Shown in pieces: positions 1 through 12,500 of a stretch of 64,000 bases of DNA (position 1 is the first letter of the stretch; every line of letters begins with the position of its first letter). Source of the stretch: Charina bottae (taxonomy: Eukaryota; Chordata; Lepidosauria; Squamata; Charinaidae). The translations under genes were made by a program, and so were the position numbers. The DNA lies in the NCBI GenBank assembly GCA_023362775.1, contig JALMGJ010000016.1:4329001-4393000 (forward strand). The letters are read 5' to 3'. The notes under the pieces are model-generated. The model did no database searches, was not told where the DNA came from, and saw nothing but the letters and a program-made list of their open reading frames with translations.

Positions 1-1387
1 CAACAAGCAGATGTTTCTGAAAGTGAATGCACATAAAGTGAATCCATTCTAGTAGGGTTGGATGATACCCAAGAACATAAATACAAATAAAAACGTAATA
101 GAAATACATATCTTTGATATCAAGGGGTCTCTTCATAATGTACCAAGTAATTTTTTTCATGAATTGAGGACTATGCTCTCCGCTTACTCCAAGTTTCAGA
201 CCTTGAATTATATCAGGTTATACCAACCCTAGCCCTAATCTGTTATCTGCATTGTTGGTGTAATTATTGTTGGTTTTAATCCTTGTAATAAACATCAGAA
301 GGCATTTCAAAGTTTTTCTTCAAGGACCATGAATAACATAATAAGTAGCTGCTATTGTTGAGATTATAGGAAAAAAGATTATAGATTTCGCAAATTTATA
401 ATGCCAGTCCAATGATAGGGCAGCATAAGATTCATAATCCTCCCTCCCTCCCTCTGCACATATGCACATATTAACTTAGTTCCTGTACAATTAGTATCTG
501 AATTTATTCAAATTGCCATTTTCTTTTCTAATCAATTTAGAATCTTTCAGCTCAGTATAACAACCTGGGCCAATGAGAAGTTTGCTTAGCATCAGAAAAT
601 TTTTGATATATTGATCACAATCAACTGAAACACACACTACGAGTAACCATACTCATTCTAGTCCACAGTTATAATAATTAAAAAAAAACTGGACTATCTC
701 CAGTTTTAAATTGGATCTAGTATGGATTGGGACTCTGACACAGCATCTCAGCATGAACTGACACTGCTTTTATTCTGTTGATCTGGATCAGAAAAGTTCA
801 GAGCAAACATTTTGTAGAATATTTCCCATGAAACATAAAAAAAAACAGTATTTGTGCATTTTTTCTTGCAAGCAGAAGAGGCAAAATTGTCCTTTTTGCT
901 GCTTTACATCCCCCCATCTTTCCAAACCTCAAAAGAAACTGTTTCCTTGTGATTTTTGTTTGTTTGTTTGCCCCAAAACAAGGGCCTAAGATGCATCTTG
1001 CTCTATTTTAAACTGCCAGAAACATGAAAAAAGTAGACTTAAAATTTTGGCTCTGCCCATTCAGTTGAGATTGATAATAGTATTTTCAGCCACATTCCCT
1101 TTGGTTCTCAAAGTTGAAAAAAATTGTGTGATCTCTGGTCACAAAAAAGTGCCCACAACTGCTTTACATTTGTCATTCACTGGAGAGGGCATGGAAAATG
1201 AGCAGTGACTTAGGTGCCTTATGTGACTAACAGAACACAAACTGGGTGCAAAGAGATGGTCAGAAATGTCTTCAGATTGAAATTTTGTTCATCCTTTAAA
1301 GAAATATGCAGTGTATTTGTGGGCATCCCGGTTCAGGGCTGCAAATCCATTTTTAAATGAAATTGCCTGTTTCCCCTGCTTTGACAG
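1..1387 (+). other. CDH10: Cadherin intron (upstream, partial)
   Basis: AT-rich intronic sequence preceding the first visible cadherin exon. It ends in a polypyrimidine-containing acceptor (AG at 1386-1387). No exon, RNA gene or clear transposon was recognised here. A short GTTT run lies near 955-970. Confidence 0.6.
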
Positions 1388-1509
1388 ACAATCCCAAAGA
1401 GACGACCCGTGTTTCTGTGTATGTACGAATATTGGACGTGAATGACAATGCACCACAATTTGCTGTGTTCTATGACACTTTTGTGTGTGAAAATGCAAGA
1501 GCAGGCCAA
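1388..1509 (+). CDS. CDH10: Type II cadherin exon, EC4/EC5 junction
   Basis: A 122-nt internal exon of a classical type II cadherin, a calcium-dependent homophilic adhesion receptor at the plasma membrane. The acceptor AG is at 1386-1387 and the donor GTAAGT begins at 1510. The exon enters in phase 1 (the first Asp codon is split) and leaves in phase 0. The translation contains the calcium-binding inter-repeat linker DVNDNAPQF, typical of the EC4-EC5 boundary, followed by the start of EC5. The next exon joins in frame as AGQ/LIQT. I assign CDH10 rather than CDH6 or CDH9 from the combined C-terminal sequence of the four exons; this rests on recall of the family and was not aligned. Confidence 0.9.
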
Positions 1510-1860
1510 GTAAGTCATTTATGTACATGCTTAAAACTTTCTAGTTTTGTTATAGTAACTGGGAAAAACTAAAGATTTCATATGATGGTAGTTTTGGAAA
1601 TACAATGTGAAAATAGAAAAATGGCTGCCAACAAATCAGAATCCAGCTTTGCACAGTTGTGCAAATGCCAACAGCAACTTTCTTGTATACCCACAAAACA
1701 CTTGTGTTATTAAAACTTCATTTTATTTTCCTCAGCTCCCCCAATGTTTTTGTTTGGTTCTTTTCTCAGAAACACCTTAGAAGACAATTTCTTAATTACA
1801 CTCAATGGTATTTTTGTGGAAGAAAAGTGTGCTATAAACAGTTACTTGTGTTTGTTTGTT

Positions 1861-1863
1861 CGT

Positions 1864-1898
<35 letters not shown>

Positions 1899-1945
1899 TT
1901 ATTCATTTATTTCTATGACCGCCCATCTCCCCCAACCGGGGTTTG
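1861..1945 (-). repeat. (TTTA)n plus 3' tail of an L2-like LINE
   Basis: A run of TTTA units is followed by a segment reading gaccgcccatctccccca. This is the reverse complement of the conserved LINE 3' end (AGATGGGCGGTCATATAAATT...) seen complete at 24.4-24.5 kb. It is a very short 5'-truncated copy inserted in antisense in the cadherin intron. Confidence 0.6.
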
Positions 1946-2907
1946 TGTTTGTGTGTGTGTTTTAACTTTCTTTTATTACACAGCTCAGTTGTTCTTTGAG
2001 TTGACAAGAATCAAAACATCACTGACAGCATTTCGTTCTGCAAATGCCATTTTTTATCTCAGGCAGCTTGTTGTTGGCAACATCACAAAAGAATAAAAAG
2101 TGGTTAGTTTCAAACAGAGAACATATGTTTTCCTCTACCTACAGAAGAAGTGTTTTTTGAACTGACTCTGATTACTCTGAAACCACTTTATAATTCAGAA
2201 AAGCAAAGTACCAAGCATTAAGGCTCAGCAAACCTCAGGATCCTGTCAGAAATTTCCCTTTGAGAAGAGAAAAACCCACTTGCTTAAATAGTGAAAACTA
2301 CCCCTTTCCCTTAATTCCGAAGTGTGGGGAAAGTTACAGAACAAGGCAACTTTGGAAGGTTGATTCTGAGTGAACAAATGACAAGAGGAGAGACTTTAAA
2401 AAGCCCAAACAATCCCCAATCCTACTTTGATAATATTTTTTTTCAGAAAAAATAATAATAAACATGGAGGGCTGGGGTGATTAAGGCTGCTTCAGGGGGC
2501 AGATTTGGGATGCCCAAAAAAGAGCAGCACAGTAGTTACTACTGTAGTTTTACTATAAAAATGGGGAAGTGGGCTTGTGGGACTTGCTGATTTCTTCTCT
2601 GCTTTCATAAAATTAGGAAGCAGAATTGGATGTGTGTCACGGGTTCTTTTTTATACCCAAATTTCAATTGCCTCAGGCTCAAAATGGTCCCCCAAAAAGC
2701 ACTGAACTCTACAACACTCGGAGTTTGTATATCTCCCTATACGGGTTGGGGGAGATGTTTTATTTTAAACAAAATATCTACAGTACAAAAGTGAATCTTT
2801 CAAATATCTATGTAACTTTTTCTAGAGCTATTATCTTACTATCCAACCTTATTACTAATGAAGCTACACTATACAATGTTATTCTATTACCTCACTATAC
2901 TCTATAC

Positions 2908-3317
2908 CAGGGCTTTCCAAACTTTTGCCGTTGGCGGCACACCAACGGCCGGCGCACAAAAACCCAGAAGCACCAGCGGCGGTGCTTCCGGGTTGCCGCC
3001 GTGGCAGCAGCGGCATCCTGGAACCTGGAAACACTGATAGCCCACTGCCACCGCTGCCCCTTCAAAAGGGCAGGCTCCAGGAACCCCAAAAATGCCCTCG
3101 GTTCCGGCAGGGAGGTGAAACTCGCGCACACATGCTGCCAGGCCGCTTCCCGCAGAGAATTTCCACCCCACCCCCACACCGATCAGCTTTGCAGCAGGGA
3201 AGCTGCCCGGCAGCGTGCATGGGCATTTTCATCAGCGCTTCTGGGTTGTCACGTGACACACTTGGGGCCCCTAGGCGGCACAGTATTGTGTCGCGGCACA
3301 CAGTTTGGAAAGCCCTG
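2908..3317. mobile_element. hAT-type non-autonomous DNA transposon (410 bp)
   Basis: The element starts CAGGGCTTTCCAAAC and ends with its reverse complement GTTTGGAAAGCCCTG. It is flanked by an exact 8-bp duplication CTCTATAC (2900-2907 and 3318-3325). Terminal CAGGG/CCCTG and an 8-bp target duplication are diagnostic of the hAT superfamily. The interior is GC-rich, unlike the AT-rich intron around it, and has no transposase. It is a MITE within the cadherin intron, related by its ends to the copy at 24765-25113. Confidence 0.88.
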
Positions 3318-4344
3318 CTCTATACTTTTACTTCTATGCTATACTATTACAGATATATTCTAATTATTCTTATTCTACCACTACTATTACTAGCCTACTG
3401 TTACTACTGCTAGTATAGAGCTTTAGTACTGGGCAGTTTGTACAGTACTTGCCCCTTCTCAATGTTGTGCTGGGCTTTGCCTCTTCTTTCTTTTTCCTCT
3501 GGTCTCCAAAGTCCTTGTGAGGAAAACAAAACTTCTTCTTTTCTTTGGCTGCTTTCCGTCATGGCTGCTGCAGGGCCTCAGAACACACCCGTCTCATCTA
3601 ATCTCCTCCCATCTCCTCCACCACCTGTTTCAAGGCTGTAGCTTTTATTGGCCACTCTGCTGTCCTGACGTTGGGGAGAAGGTTTCAAATAGGAGGGAGG
3701 GGGGCAGTGCAGTGCAGGTGCCTGCAATTGTTCCAGCAGCCTGCTTTTCCACAATGTGATTCTTGCTGGGCAGGTCTTGGATCAAAGAACTCAGTTCTTT
3801 CTTGGCTACAGTACACAGAGTTACGTTAAGCAAATAATTTACCATCTTAGAGAAATGTGTTACTCGCTTGATGGAGTGAATGCAGTGGCATGTTAAACTA
3901 AATTTATAATCTTTTTATTTGATTTTTGCTTCTTTTAACTTGAAATAGAATTGTGTCTTAGTAAACAGAGAAAAAACATACTCAAAGGGAATCAATTATG
4001 AGTCAAAGTTTATTGTAATTTGGAGCTGGATTGACAAACAAGGTGGATTTGGGTGTCTTTGCACCACTTCCCTTTTCTAATTTGATGCCTTTGATTTGTA
4101 TTATGACAGCATGAAATTCGAACAGAAACTGTGACTCACATCCTTCAGTTTTGCTGATGTGGTTTAAAATGAAATCAGAAAGTTTTAATGTTTCCTTTGC
4201 AGATTTGTCAAAGGAAGAATGGAGAGTGGTAGGTTTGTAATGTTATGCCATAGTTTAGTGCTGGGAGTCCCAGTGTAGTGCAAGCAACCAGAGTTATGCT
4301 CACTAGCACATTGTTGCACATGATATTGTGTGTTTGTGAGTATG

Positions 4345-4870
4345 CATGTGCATTTAATTATTATTATTATTTAAAAATTTTGCCACCTCCCATCTCCCCC
4401 TGGAAGGGGGACTCTGGGCGATTTACAAAAAAGCTAAAAGTTTTAAAATGCAATAAAACCATAAAATACATAAAATATAAATATATACACAAGATATAAA
4501 TATAAAATAGAATCCAGATGGCGATAAAAGTTGTAATTCAATTTGTGTATATATAAGGACCGCTTTAAGGTGCCAGCCATCCCCAAGAATGACTACTCCC
4601 CTTCCCGCCCCAAGCAAGATGGCAGAGCCAGGTCTTCAGTTTGTTCTGGAAGGTCAGGAGAGATGGGGCTTGGCTCACCTCCAGGGGAAGAATGTTCCAA
4701 AGGGTGGGAGCCACTGCAGAGAAGGCTCACTTCCTGGACCCCGCCAGATGGAGTTCTTTTGTAGACGAGGTCCCATTAATTGCCAATGCCACTATTGCAG
4801 CCATTTTGTAAATTATCCAAGGTACTCACCAGTCAAAAATATTAAGGAACCTGGTTTTGCATAATGTCAA
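4345..4870 (-). mobile_element. L2-like LINE, 3' fragment
   Basis: On the minus strand this reads as the end of an L2-like ORF2 (residues resembling AFSAVAPTLWNILP) followed by the 3' UTR and a tail ending in AAT repeats at about 4360. It is 5'-truncated with a degenerate reading frame. It belongs to the group that also contributes 38950-39360, 50100-50460 and, in + orientation, 48165-48706. Confidence 0.6.
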
Positions 4871-5037
4871 ATCAGGCCACTACAACCGCAGCAGAACCTT
4901 CGGTAGCCATGATCCTTTGAGTATCTCGGGATCTCTTGAGTGTCTTGCATGGGAACAAGGAGCCAAAGAAGTATATTGATAGGTTTGTTGGGATCTGCTT
5001 AAAGTTCTTTTGTTGTTCAACCCTGTGAGAAGGGGGA

Positions 5038-5064
5038 GATGGATGGATGGATGGATGGATGGAT
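5038..5064 (+). repeat. (GGAT)n microsatellite
   Basis: About six to seven GGAT units within the cadherin intron, flanked by AT-rich sequence. Confidence 0.9.
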
Positions 5065-5624
5065 ATAGATGGAATTAAACTAACAAAAATAATTAACACA
5101 TAACAGTATTAACATTATAGTGTAAAATCATCATTAAAATAATTATTTTTATAAAATAGATAATTAAACAAGAGGTAGGAAAGCCTAGAAAATTATAAAA
5201 GTGAATGACACAACAAAAAATAACCATATTGCACAAATACTACTTTGCTGCTGCCTGTTCATCTATATGCATTCTAAGGGGAAGAGAGAAATTAAAGCAT
5301 GATATGCTTATCTCTCCATTTGGATTTGGAAATGTGGAGCTGAGGGTCCTAATAACTGAGATTAATTGGTTGTAATGATCAAAAGCCAAACTGAAAGCTG
5401 TGGAAAGCCAGATTGGGTCTCCTGTTGCCTATTCCAGCTTGAGAAAATCAGCCAATATACCTAATATAGAACTGATTTGGTCATGTTTTATAAAGACATT
5501 GTGTGCCATTATGCCAACACGTAATGTGTTTTATTAATATATTTTGTGACTTCTTTTTATTCTTAAAACAATCAGTCATCTATGTTGTAAACTGCGCCTT
5601 CTTTTTCTTTGTTCTTCGCTGCAG

Positions 5625-5733
5625 CTAATACAGACCATTAGTGCTGTTGATAAAGATGATCCCCTTGGAGGACAAAAGTTTTTCTTCAGTTTAGCTGCTG
5701 TGAATCCAAACTTCACCGTCCAAGACAATGAAG
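5625..5733 (+). CDS. CDH10: Type II cadherin exon, EC5
   Basis: A 109-nt exon (acceptor GCAG at 5621-5624, donor GT at 5734-5735) that enters in phase 0 and leaves in phase 1. It encodes the first part of ectodomain repeat 5, including SAVDKDDP, the DxDDP-type calcium-site motif, and NFTVQDNE with a potential N-glycosylation site at NFT. As I recall, CDH6 has a few extra residues in this exon; the shorter form here favours CDH10. The intron before it is 4115 bp and the one after it 1660 bp. Confidence 0.88.
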
Positions 5734-5848
5734 GTATAATGCATACACAACTAGGATGATTATTTCTGGATGTAAATATTTCTACAGTATTTCCTTTTAT
5801 TTTACATAGGAGTTAGGTATTCTAAGATTCAGGAAATCAGCACAGATT

Positions 5849-6270
5849 TTTTTTAAAAAAAATATTTTATTGGTGAAATATAACAACCAATGTGATAGAC
5901 AACCAAAAATATAACAGTAGTAATATAATCAGAAAAGAATGTACAAAATAGAAATTAAATGAGTGACATTTGAAGAAACTGAATATATATCCATAAAGTC
6001 TTAATATAGAATTAGCTCAATCCTTTAACATATTATTAATTATAGCTGTATTGACCATCTATTGCTCCATCTTCTCAGTTTGGTACAATAAGTTATTTCA
6101 ATACAGTGATATTTATATAATAGATTCTTAATATTCTATTATTTAGGTCCTTAGAATATTGAATATAGATAAGAGAAAAAAGTGGATATTCTACCAATAT
6201 TAATTACAGTTTCAGATGTTAATATTAAAAGCATTATAATTATATGACTTTTTCTTCAAAATTAAATATA
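5849..6270 (-). mobile_element. Possible L1-like 3' UTR remnant
   Basis: Starts with a T-rich run and AATATTTTATTGG, which resembles the start of the L1-like element at 18.43 kb. AT-rich non-coding sequence follows. No target duplication was found and the right limit is arbitrary. It may simply be AT-rich intron. Confidence 0.3.
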
Positions 6271-6390
6271 ACATTGGAAAAGAAATGAAAAAGTGAAGGA
6301 AGAGCATACATCAAAGTATTTGATTTATAATAAAGGTTTCTTTCTTATGCTAAATTACTTGATATTAAAGTCTCCATTATGTTATTACTT

Positions 6391-6570
6391 GGAGTGTGTG
6401 TGTGTATTGTGTTTTGTGTGTGTGTGTGTGTGTACAGTATATATAAGTATGGATATACAATACGTGTTTTTATACATGTTGATAAAGGAAGAATAAGTGA
6501 ACAGAACAAAACAAGTTTAGCAAATTTGAAATACTAAAAAAGTAAAATAAAAAAGGCAAAAAAGGACAGT

Positions 6571-6602
<32 letters not shown>
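6391..6602 (+). repeat. (TG)n and (GA)n microsatellites
   Basis: A TG-rich tract lies at about 6391-6433 and a nearly pure GA tract at about 6576-6602, separated by AT-rich intron sequence. Confidence 0.85.
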
Positions 6603-6606
<4 letters not shown>

Positions 6607-7393
6607 TGCTGCTGCCGCTGCAAACCTTTTCAATCACTGAGCAGTGCTTATGGAGCAGTGTGTCCACCTAACATTTTGGAATGTTTTTCAGAACTTCCAG
6701 ATGACACCTTGTTTCCCAATCAAAAGTATTTTTTTGTAGAAATAAGCTACTACGACTTATAAGATCTGTAGGAAAAAGCCTTGGAAAAAGAATAACTGCA
6801 TTCCATGCAGAAGGCCCCAAATTCAAATGCTTTTGTGCAAGGAAGCTCCACTTAGTCAGCATATGGCCATTGATGGATTTACCTTGCAAGTATCCTGCTC
6901 TGATGTGTATTTCAGACCAGGACCTCTGTGTGGCTCTTACAGAAATTTTAAAGAACTGAGAGGTCCAGTCTACCTGCATTGGCCAGGAGAGAGCACTACA
7001 GACTCTATGAGTTCAATGAAGGAGTAGTTTTTCTCTGTAGTGTGCTACCTTCAGAATACAATTTAATTCTCAAACAAAAGCTGCAAGAAAACAGAATTTG
7101 TCACTGAGAAAACAAGCTTATTCATTGAGTGAAAAGGGGGAAAAAAGAACAAATTTGGAAGAGAGAGGTAGCATTATAATTTGCCATATTAACAGATAAT
7201 GAATTTAACATTAGAGTTTCTTCCAATGTGTGGAAAATGTCAGTGTATCTGTAAGTGTGGCTGTGGGTCAAAAGGCAACTCCTATAAGAGCTCAAGCTTC
7301 TTCTTAGGAGAAATGCCTGGTATAGTACTACAGATTTTATTCCTTGATGAGTTTAATTGTAATGTATGCGTTGTTTGTGACTTGCTGGTCTAG

Positions 7394-7645
7394 ATAACAC
7401 AGCCCGGATTTTGACAAGAAGGAATGGCTTTAGCCGGCATGAAAGAAGCATATATCTCCTTCCAGTGGTGATATCAGATAATGACTACCCCATCCAGAGT
7501 AGCACAGGCACCCTGACAATCAGGGTGTGTGCTTGTGACAGTCGGGGAAACATGCAGTCCTGCAATGCTGAAGCTTTGCTCCTTCCAGCAGGCCTTAGCA
7601 CAGGCGCACTCATTGCCATTCTGCTCTGTATCATTATTCTCCTGG
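7394..7645 (+). CDS. CDH10: Type II cadherin exon, EC5 end and transmembrane start
   Basis: A 252-nt exon bounded by TAG at 7391-7393 and GTAAG from 7646, phase 1 in and phase 1 out. It encodes the membrane-proximal half of EC5: DNTARIL, then [19 protein letters not shown], then the conserved cysteine cluster [13 protein letters not shown] that forms EC5 disulphides in type II cadherins. The transmembrane helix begins with [18 protein letters not shown]. The exon size matches the conserved type II cadherin gene structure. A 4855-bp intron follows, containing a SINE, an LTR-like sequence and a Penelope-like element. Confidence 0.93.
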
Positions 7646-9039
7646 GTAAGTTTTGAGGGGAAAATCACATGCTAAATGTAATACAACTCTAGAAAAATTC
7701 TAGATATTGCCAAGCTGCATTGGGTGCAACCCTTGCAAAGAGAGCATCTTTGGCACTCCTTGCAACCAATCATAAATTAAGTCCTGAGTAGCTACTGTAA
7801 TTTGGGGTCCAGCTGTGGATTATATAGCAGTATTATGTTGGAGAACAAGTCATACAGATGCAGGCAGTGTGAGCCAGGTTCAGATTGCAAAGTCCTGCAT
7901 TAAAATCCATTACAAACCACAGAGAAAGCGTGGGATATTACTATGGGGCGTGCACAAAATGAAAAACACATTGGATTTGAAGGACAGAACAGAAGGGTCC
8001 CATCCAAAATGTTCCCTTGGAACAATATGAGTTGGCTGCATTGTCGTGGAACAAAATCATGAACAGCTTGAGTGTTTTGCCTTTCACTGAAACAAAACTT
8101 GAAACATTTTGAGTGTTCTGTCCATAGAAAATGTTTTGAAATTTAATATAAGCCCTTTGCTTATACAGCCCCAGAAAAGTAACTGGCATGGCCATACCCA
8201 CTGGCTGCCACTTGCCATCAAAATTGCAGGAACCTATTAAAGGAAACTCTTGAAAAACAATTCAAACTAATCTCCTTTCAATTAACACAAGGGGATACTG
8301 CCTGGATGTTCACAACATGCGCAGTCCCAGTTCACACAAATATTTTGGAGATTACCATCTCATGCCAGAACTTAGGCCTGGCTGCTGGTGCTACTGCAGG
8401 TAGCATGTTCACCCAGCCCTTCTATCTGGATGCAGCCAAACCTCCTCTCCTCAACATAGTCAGGAACCCACTCTGCCAGGCAGCATTCCCCTTCACCTTG
8501 AATCACAGAGGTTGGGAGACCTGCTTGATACCTAAAGGCTTCAGCTGGTACATAACTTCTAGCTTCCAGTCTAGCTGCTAAGGCTGTGGTATCCTCAGAT
8601 CCTAGTTTCTCACAAAGTGTGTGGTTGTTTTAAGAACCAAGTGTGAAACCTAGCTCAGCATAATTGCATCTATGCTTCAGACATTTGTCCCAGCAAAGAA
8701 ACGTCTGCAGCCATTATCAGGGGCAAGGAGGCACATGGTAGAATACCTTGAATATTATGCACAACTGCTCCAGTGGAAAGAACCCATGGTTTTATAGCAC
8801 CTCTGTGCCAGTTAAGATATTGGTGCTGTCCCTTTCAGACCAAGGGAATTCTTTGTGATCCTATGCAATCTGTAGCCAAAGCACCTGAAGCCAAACAACT
8901 GTACCTGATATATTGACCCCAATGTCCATGAGCATGAAGGGTTACTTGATGTTTAGCTTATCAGTCAGCCCTCAGCCATTGTCAGCCCTTCAAGGTAGTC
9001 CAGACTAGGAAACCAAAGTTATGAATGCTAATACTACTG

Positions 9040-9834
9040 TTATTATAAGGTTATAGTAACAGAATCTTGCAAGTCTGAGTATGCTTCCCCCGTCACACGC
9101 GCGCTCCCAGGTTTGGCTTATGGTCACTCACTCACACACTCGCAGCCTGTTGAGGCACACAGATCTTGTCAGCCCCCCTTGCTTTCTACCTGGGTTTTCC
9201 AGATGGGTGCGGCTTGAGCAGACAAGACGCACAGCCCTGATCAACAGCCGGGAATTAATTAGGGACACACACAAATCACTTCCAACTAACACTGAGGCAC
9301 AACAGGTTCTTTGTAATACACAGAGACCCAGTGAATTTAAAGTAACAGCAAAACTTTACTGGTTGCAAGGTAATGTACATTTGCTCTTTTTCACATGCGC
9401 GCGCGCGCGCACACACACACACACACATATCCACACTTACCCACATCCTTCTCAACTAGGCTGCCAGGCACTAGCTAGAGGGACGGAAGCTGCCAAGTCT
9501 GGATCCAAAGATGACTCAAGAAGTGGGTGGGCCTCAGGACCCCTTTTATCCCCAAAAGTCCTTGTTTTGTTGATTCACAAGGCTAGCAGCTACTCTTGCC
9601 TTGTTAATTGACAAGTCTGATAGCTGTTGATGGGATGTGGGGTGTTTCCATGTGCTCAGGCCCAACTTCCTTTGTCTGCTTCAGGTGACATTTTTCCTTT
9701 GTTTCCTTAACGACTTGCTTCCTTCTTATCTACTTCCCTGAAGGGATCTTTTAGACAAATTTCCTGGCTTTTGTCCTCTCTGCTTATGTGCCTGCTTCAT
9801 CTTTAGGTTATGGCAGCTTCAACATAATCACACA
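9040..9834 (-). mobile_element. Probable solo LTR-like sequence
   Basis: Read on the minus strand, the block begins TGTGATTATGTTGAAGC. It has a TATA-like GGATAAAAGGGG near 9545, then a CA/CG dinucleotide tract, then a U5-like stretch ending near 9050. The composition resembles a retroviral or Gypsy LTR. I could not find matching target duplications or a second copy, so both the limits and the class are uncertain. Confidence 0.35.
9396..9428 (+). repeat. (CG)n(CA)n dinucleotide tract
   Basis: Alternating GC units run directly into AC units (purine-pyrimidine alternation, potential Z-DNA former). It lies inside the LTR-like block. Confidence 0.9.
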
Positions 9835-10271
9835 CCCTCTCCTTCCCTTTATCCTTGTGAGAACTAGGGAGGGTCTTGTCTGAGACGCTTACTCTGAATA
9901 TCATTCTGCCCCAGACTCAGATTTCTTTTATCTGACCTTTGTACTGGTAGTGGCTCTTCCTCCTGACCCTCAAGGTTATTCCTTCTGCCCATTACAGCTA
10001 TGCATTTAAAGTCATGGTCGCCTTGCCTTTCAATGAGCTATATCCAGCATATCAGCATAAGGCAGCATCCACTTATACCTGGATCCTGCAGCTTGGGAGG
10101 TATTCGCTCAGACTGGCCCTATTCCCTCTTAGTGCACAGTGACAAAGAAGTAACATGTGCTAACTCCACCTTGATCATCCAAATATCTGAAGTGAAGTGG
10201 ATGTAAGTGTTGGCACCTGGTGCTCACAGATATTGCAATATTCTTCCAGCATGGGTGTTACAGAGATAGTA

Positions 10272-10541
10272 TTTATTTATTTATTTAATTTATTTATTTT
10301 CTATCCCGCCTTTATTATTTTTATAAATAACTCAAGGCACCGAACATACCTAATACTCCTTCCTCCTCCTATTTTCCCCACAACAACAACCCTGTGAGGT
10401 GAGTTGGGCTGAGAGAGAGTGATTGGCCCAAAGTCACCCAGCCGGCTTTCGTGCCTAAGGCGGGACTAGAACTCACAGACTCCTGGTTTCTGGCCAACTA
10501 CCTGCTGAAGGTAGCCAAGGATTGCTCAGGGGCAACTACCT
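10272..10541 (-). mobile_element. tRNA-derived SINE
   Basis: On the minus strand the tRNA-related head carries GAGTTCTAGTCCCGCC (B-box-like), followed by a body with TGTTGTTGTGGGGAAAATAGG and a tail with GGCGGGAT and TAAA repeats. A 10-bp duplication AGAGATAGTA flanks it (10262-10271, 10542-10551). The 5' head diverges after TTTCTGGCC. Same family as 14650-14897, 42187-42434, 52825/58178 and 63886-64000. Confidence 0.82.
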
Positions 10542-12044
10542 AGAGATAGTACCAGAACCTTGCAATTGAAGACCTGCTTTTCCTTGAACACTTAGAACAG
10601 GATATCTTAACACAGTTTTCTTACATACTTTGGGAAACACTCAAAACACAAGTGTCCGGTTTCAAATACAGAACATACAAAATAGTTTGTAAAACCATTT
10701 TGCACATTCCATTTTGTAAACCAAACTGTGTATATTTCTGTCAGCTACCTGACCATTCAGAGCCCTTCATTTGTCTTTATAGACTCTTATTCAAACCACT
10801 GTGGCCTCAGGATTTCAGTCCAACCACCTCCAGACTTAGACTAACACATACCTTGCTTAAGACTTAAACTCTCACTCACTGAAACATACAATTTATCAAG
10901 TATGGCTGTATTAAATTTCCATGACCAATTAGACAGTTATTTCTAAGGTGTTAACGTTCTTACTTGGTGAATTTAGTACCTCATGTTTTAGAAACTAATG
11001 TGTATGATGTGAATAGTTTTGTAAAACTTTCATATTAAATGTGTGAATCAACATTTGCTTGTTAAGATTAAGCTGAGATAATAAGCAAGGGTTTTCCATC
11101 TATATTTTCTCTCTCTCAGTGCCTTATATTGGCATCTCTTTTTTTTTAATCCTTAGGTCTCACTACATCACTCCCAACCACTTCTCAAGCTTTTCTCAAT
11201 CTAATTTAATTGAAAGCAATTAGTTCATATATACAATATGTAATATACTGTATATTTGAAAAGAACAGATAACTACAATTGTGCATGCTGAACAAGCATA
11301 AAGGAATCCATTAGATGTATTTTGACTGCAAATATCCAGTTAGTTTTGTTAACAGTTCTTTCCTCAAAAGAAACATGGCTCTCTCTTCAACATGCAGGTC
11401 TGAAGGAAACTATATAGGAAAACAGAAATTAAGTCAAAAGCTCAACACAATATGTTTTGGAAAACAAAAAAGCATTAGTGCTGTGTTCTATTGCACTTTT
11501 TTTTAAAAAATAAGTATGTTTGGATGACTTGTTTCAATATTTGCATAGAATGTACTGGTATGGTAAAGGATAGGAACACAGAAGGAATAAAGGGCATGCA
11601 AGTATACCAATGATAGAAAATTGCAAGTTTTACATGAAATATTTTCCCTTTTTTTACTATGGTATACTTAACAAGGGGTTCTTTGTTCTGGTTTCAAATT
11701 GTACATAATTGATTTAGAGAATTCATCTGCTTTTATTGTTTTTGTTTTTAAAACATGATTAGTCAAGCTGGTGGGTGATAGGTTAATCAGCAGCTGTTTG
11801 GACAATGAAATTGTCCTTTCATATTCAGGTGCAATAATATATAATTATTGCTTGAAACAAGCATAGAGGATGACAATTAGCTTCCTATACTTTCTCTGTG
11901 TTTCTATAGCAGCCTCTTCAATCTTGTGCCCTCCAGTTATATTGGAATCACAACTCCCAGAATTCTCAGTTCTACAAAACAAAATGCTAAACCAAAGAGA
12001 CATTTTGGTCTGCTTCAGCAGAGATTTATACATGTTCTTTCTTG

Positions 12045-12224
12045 TCTGTAGCTTGAATCATGTCAACTGGATTTCTATTTTCTCAGTGGAAACGTTTCGC
12101 TCCTTATCAGACTGAAGAAGCTTCTCGGATAAGGAGCGAAACGTTTCCACTGAGAAAATAGAAATCCAGTTGACATGATTCAAGCTACAGACAATTCCAT
12201 CTGAATGACTGAGAACCTTCATCG
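12045..12224 (+). mobile_element. Foldback retroelement, Penelope-like, with hammerhead-like core
   Basis: A 180-bp insertion flanked by the 15-bp direct repeat ACATGTTCTTTCTTG (12030-12044 and 12225-12239). Most of it is a near-perfect inverted repeat: 12045-12108 pairs with about 12129-12193 around a short centre. The centre reads CTGAAGA, a short GC-containing stem, then GCGAAAC. That order (CUGANGA, stem II, GAAA) is the hammerhead ribozyme core carried by Penelope-like elements. The 3' end CTGAATGACTGAGAACC recalls 3' ends of vertebrate Penelope/Neptune copies. No reverse transcriptase is present, so this is a terminal-repeat fragment. The duplications and foldback are seen directly; the class is inferred. 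Confidence 0.6.
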
Positions 12225-12500
12225 ACATGTTCTTTCTTGGATCATTCCACAGGTCAAGGGTCAGAGTTACTGATTTCCATTGGGAACTGTCTTTGTAGGT
12301 TTATACAAAAATGAATATGGCAAAACAGTCACATATTAGGTCAGATCTCTCAGACAGGGAGACCACAGGCAAACAGGCCACAACTGAAATAATATGCCAA
12401 GTTAGTAAAATAACAATGCACATAAAAAACAAATTGTATACATTGTGTTTATAAAAATGTATTTGATTTTTAGTTAATTCAAGTTTTTCTTTCTTCCAAG

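Noticed and set aside
2626..3413. Overlapping long open frames on both strands near 2.6-3.4 kb
   Set aside because: They lie in the GC-rich interior and flanks of the hAT MITE (8-bp duplication) and show no protein family.
7815..8581. Small open frames in the intron after 7645
   Set aside because: No splice-site context, no cadherin similarity and no known domain.
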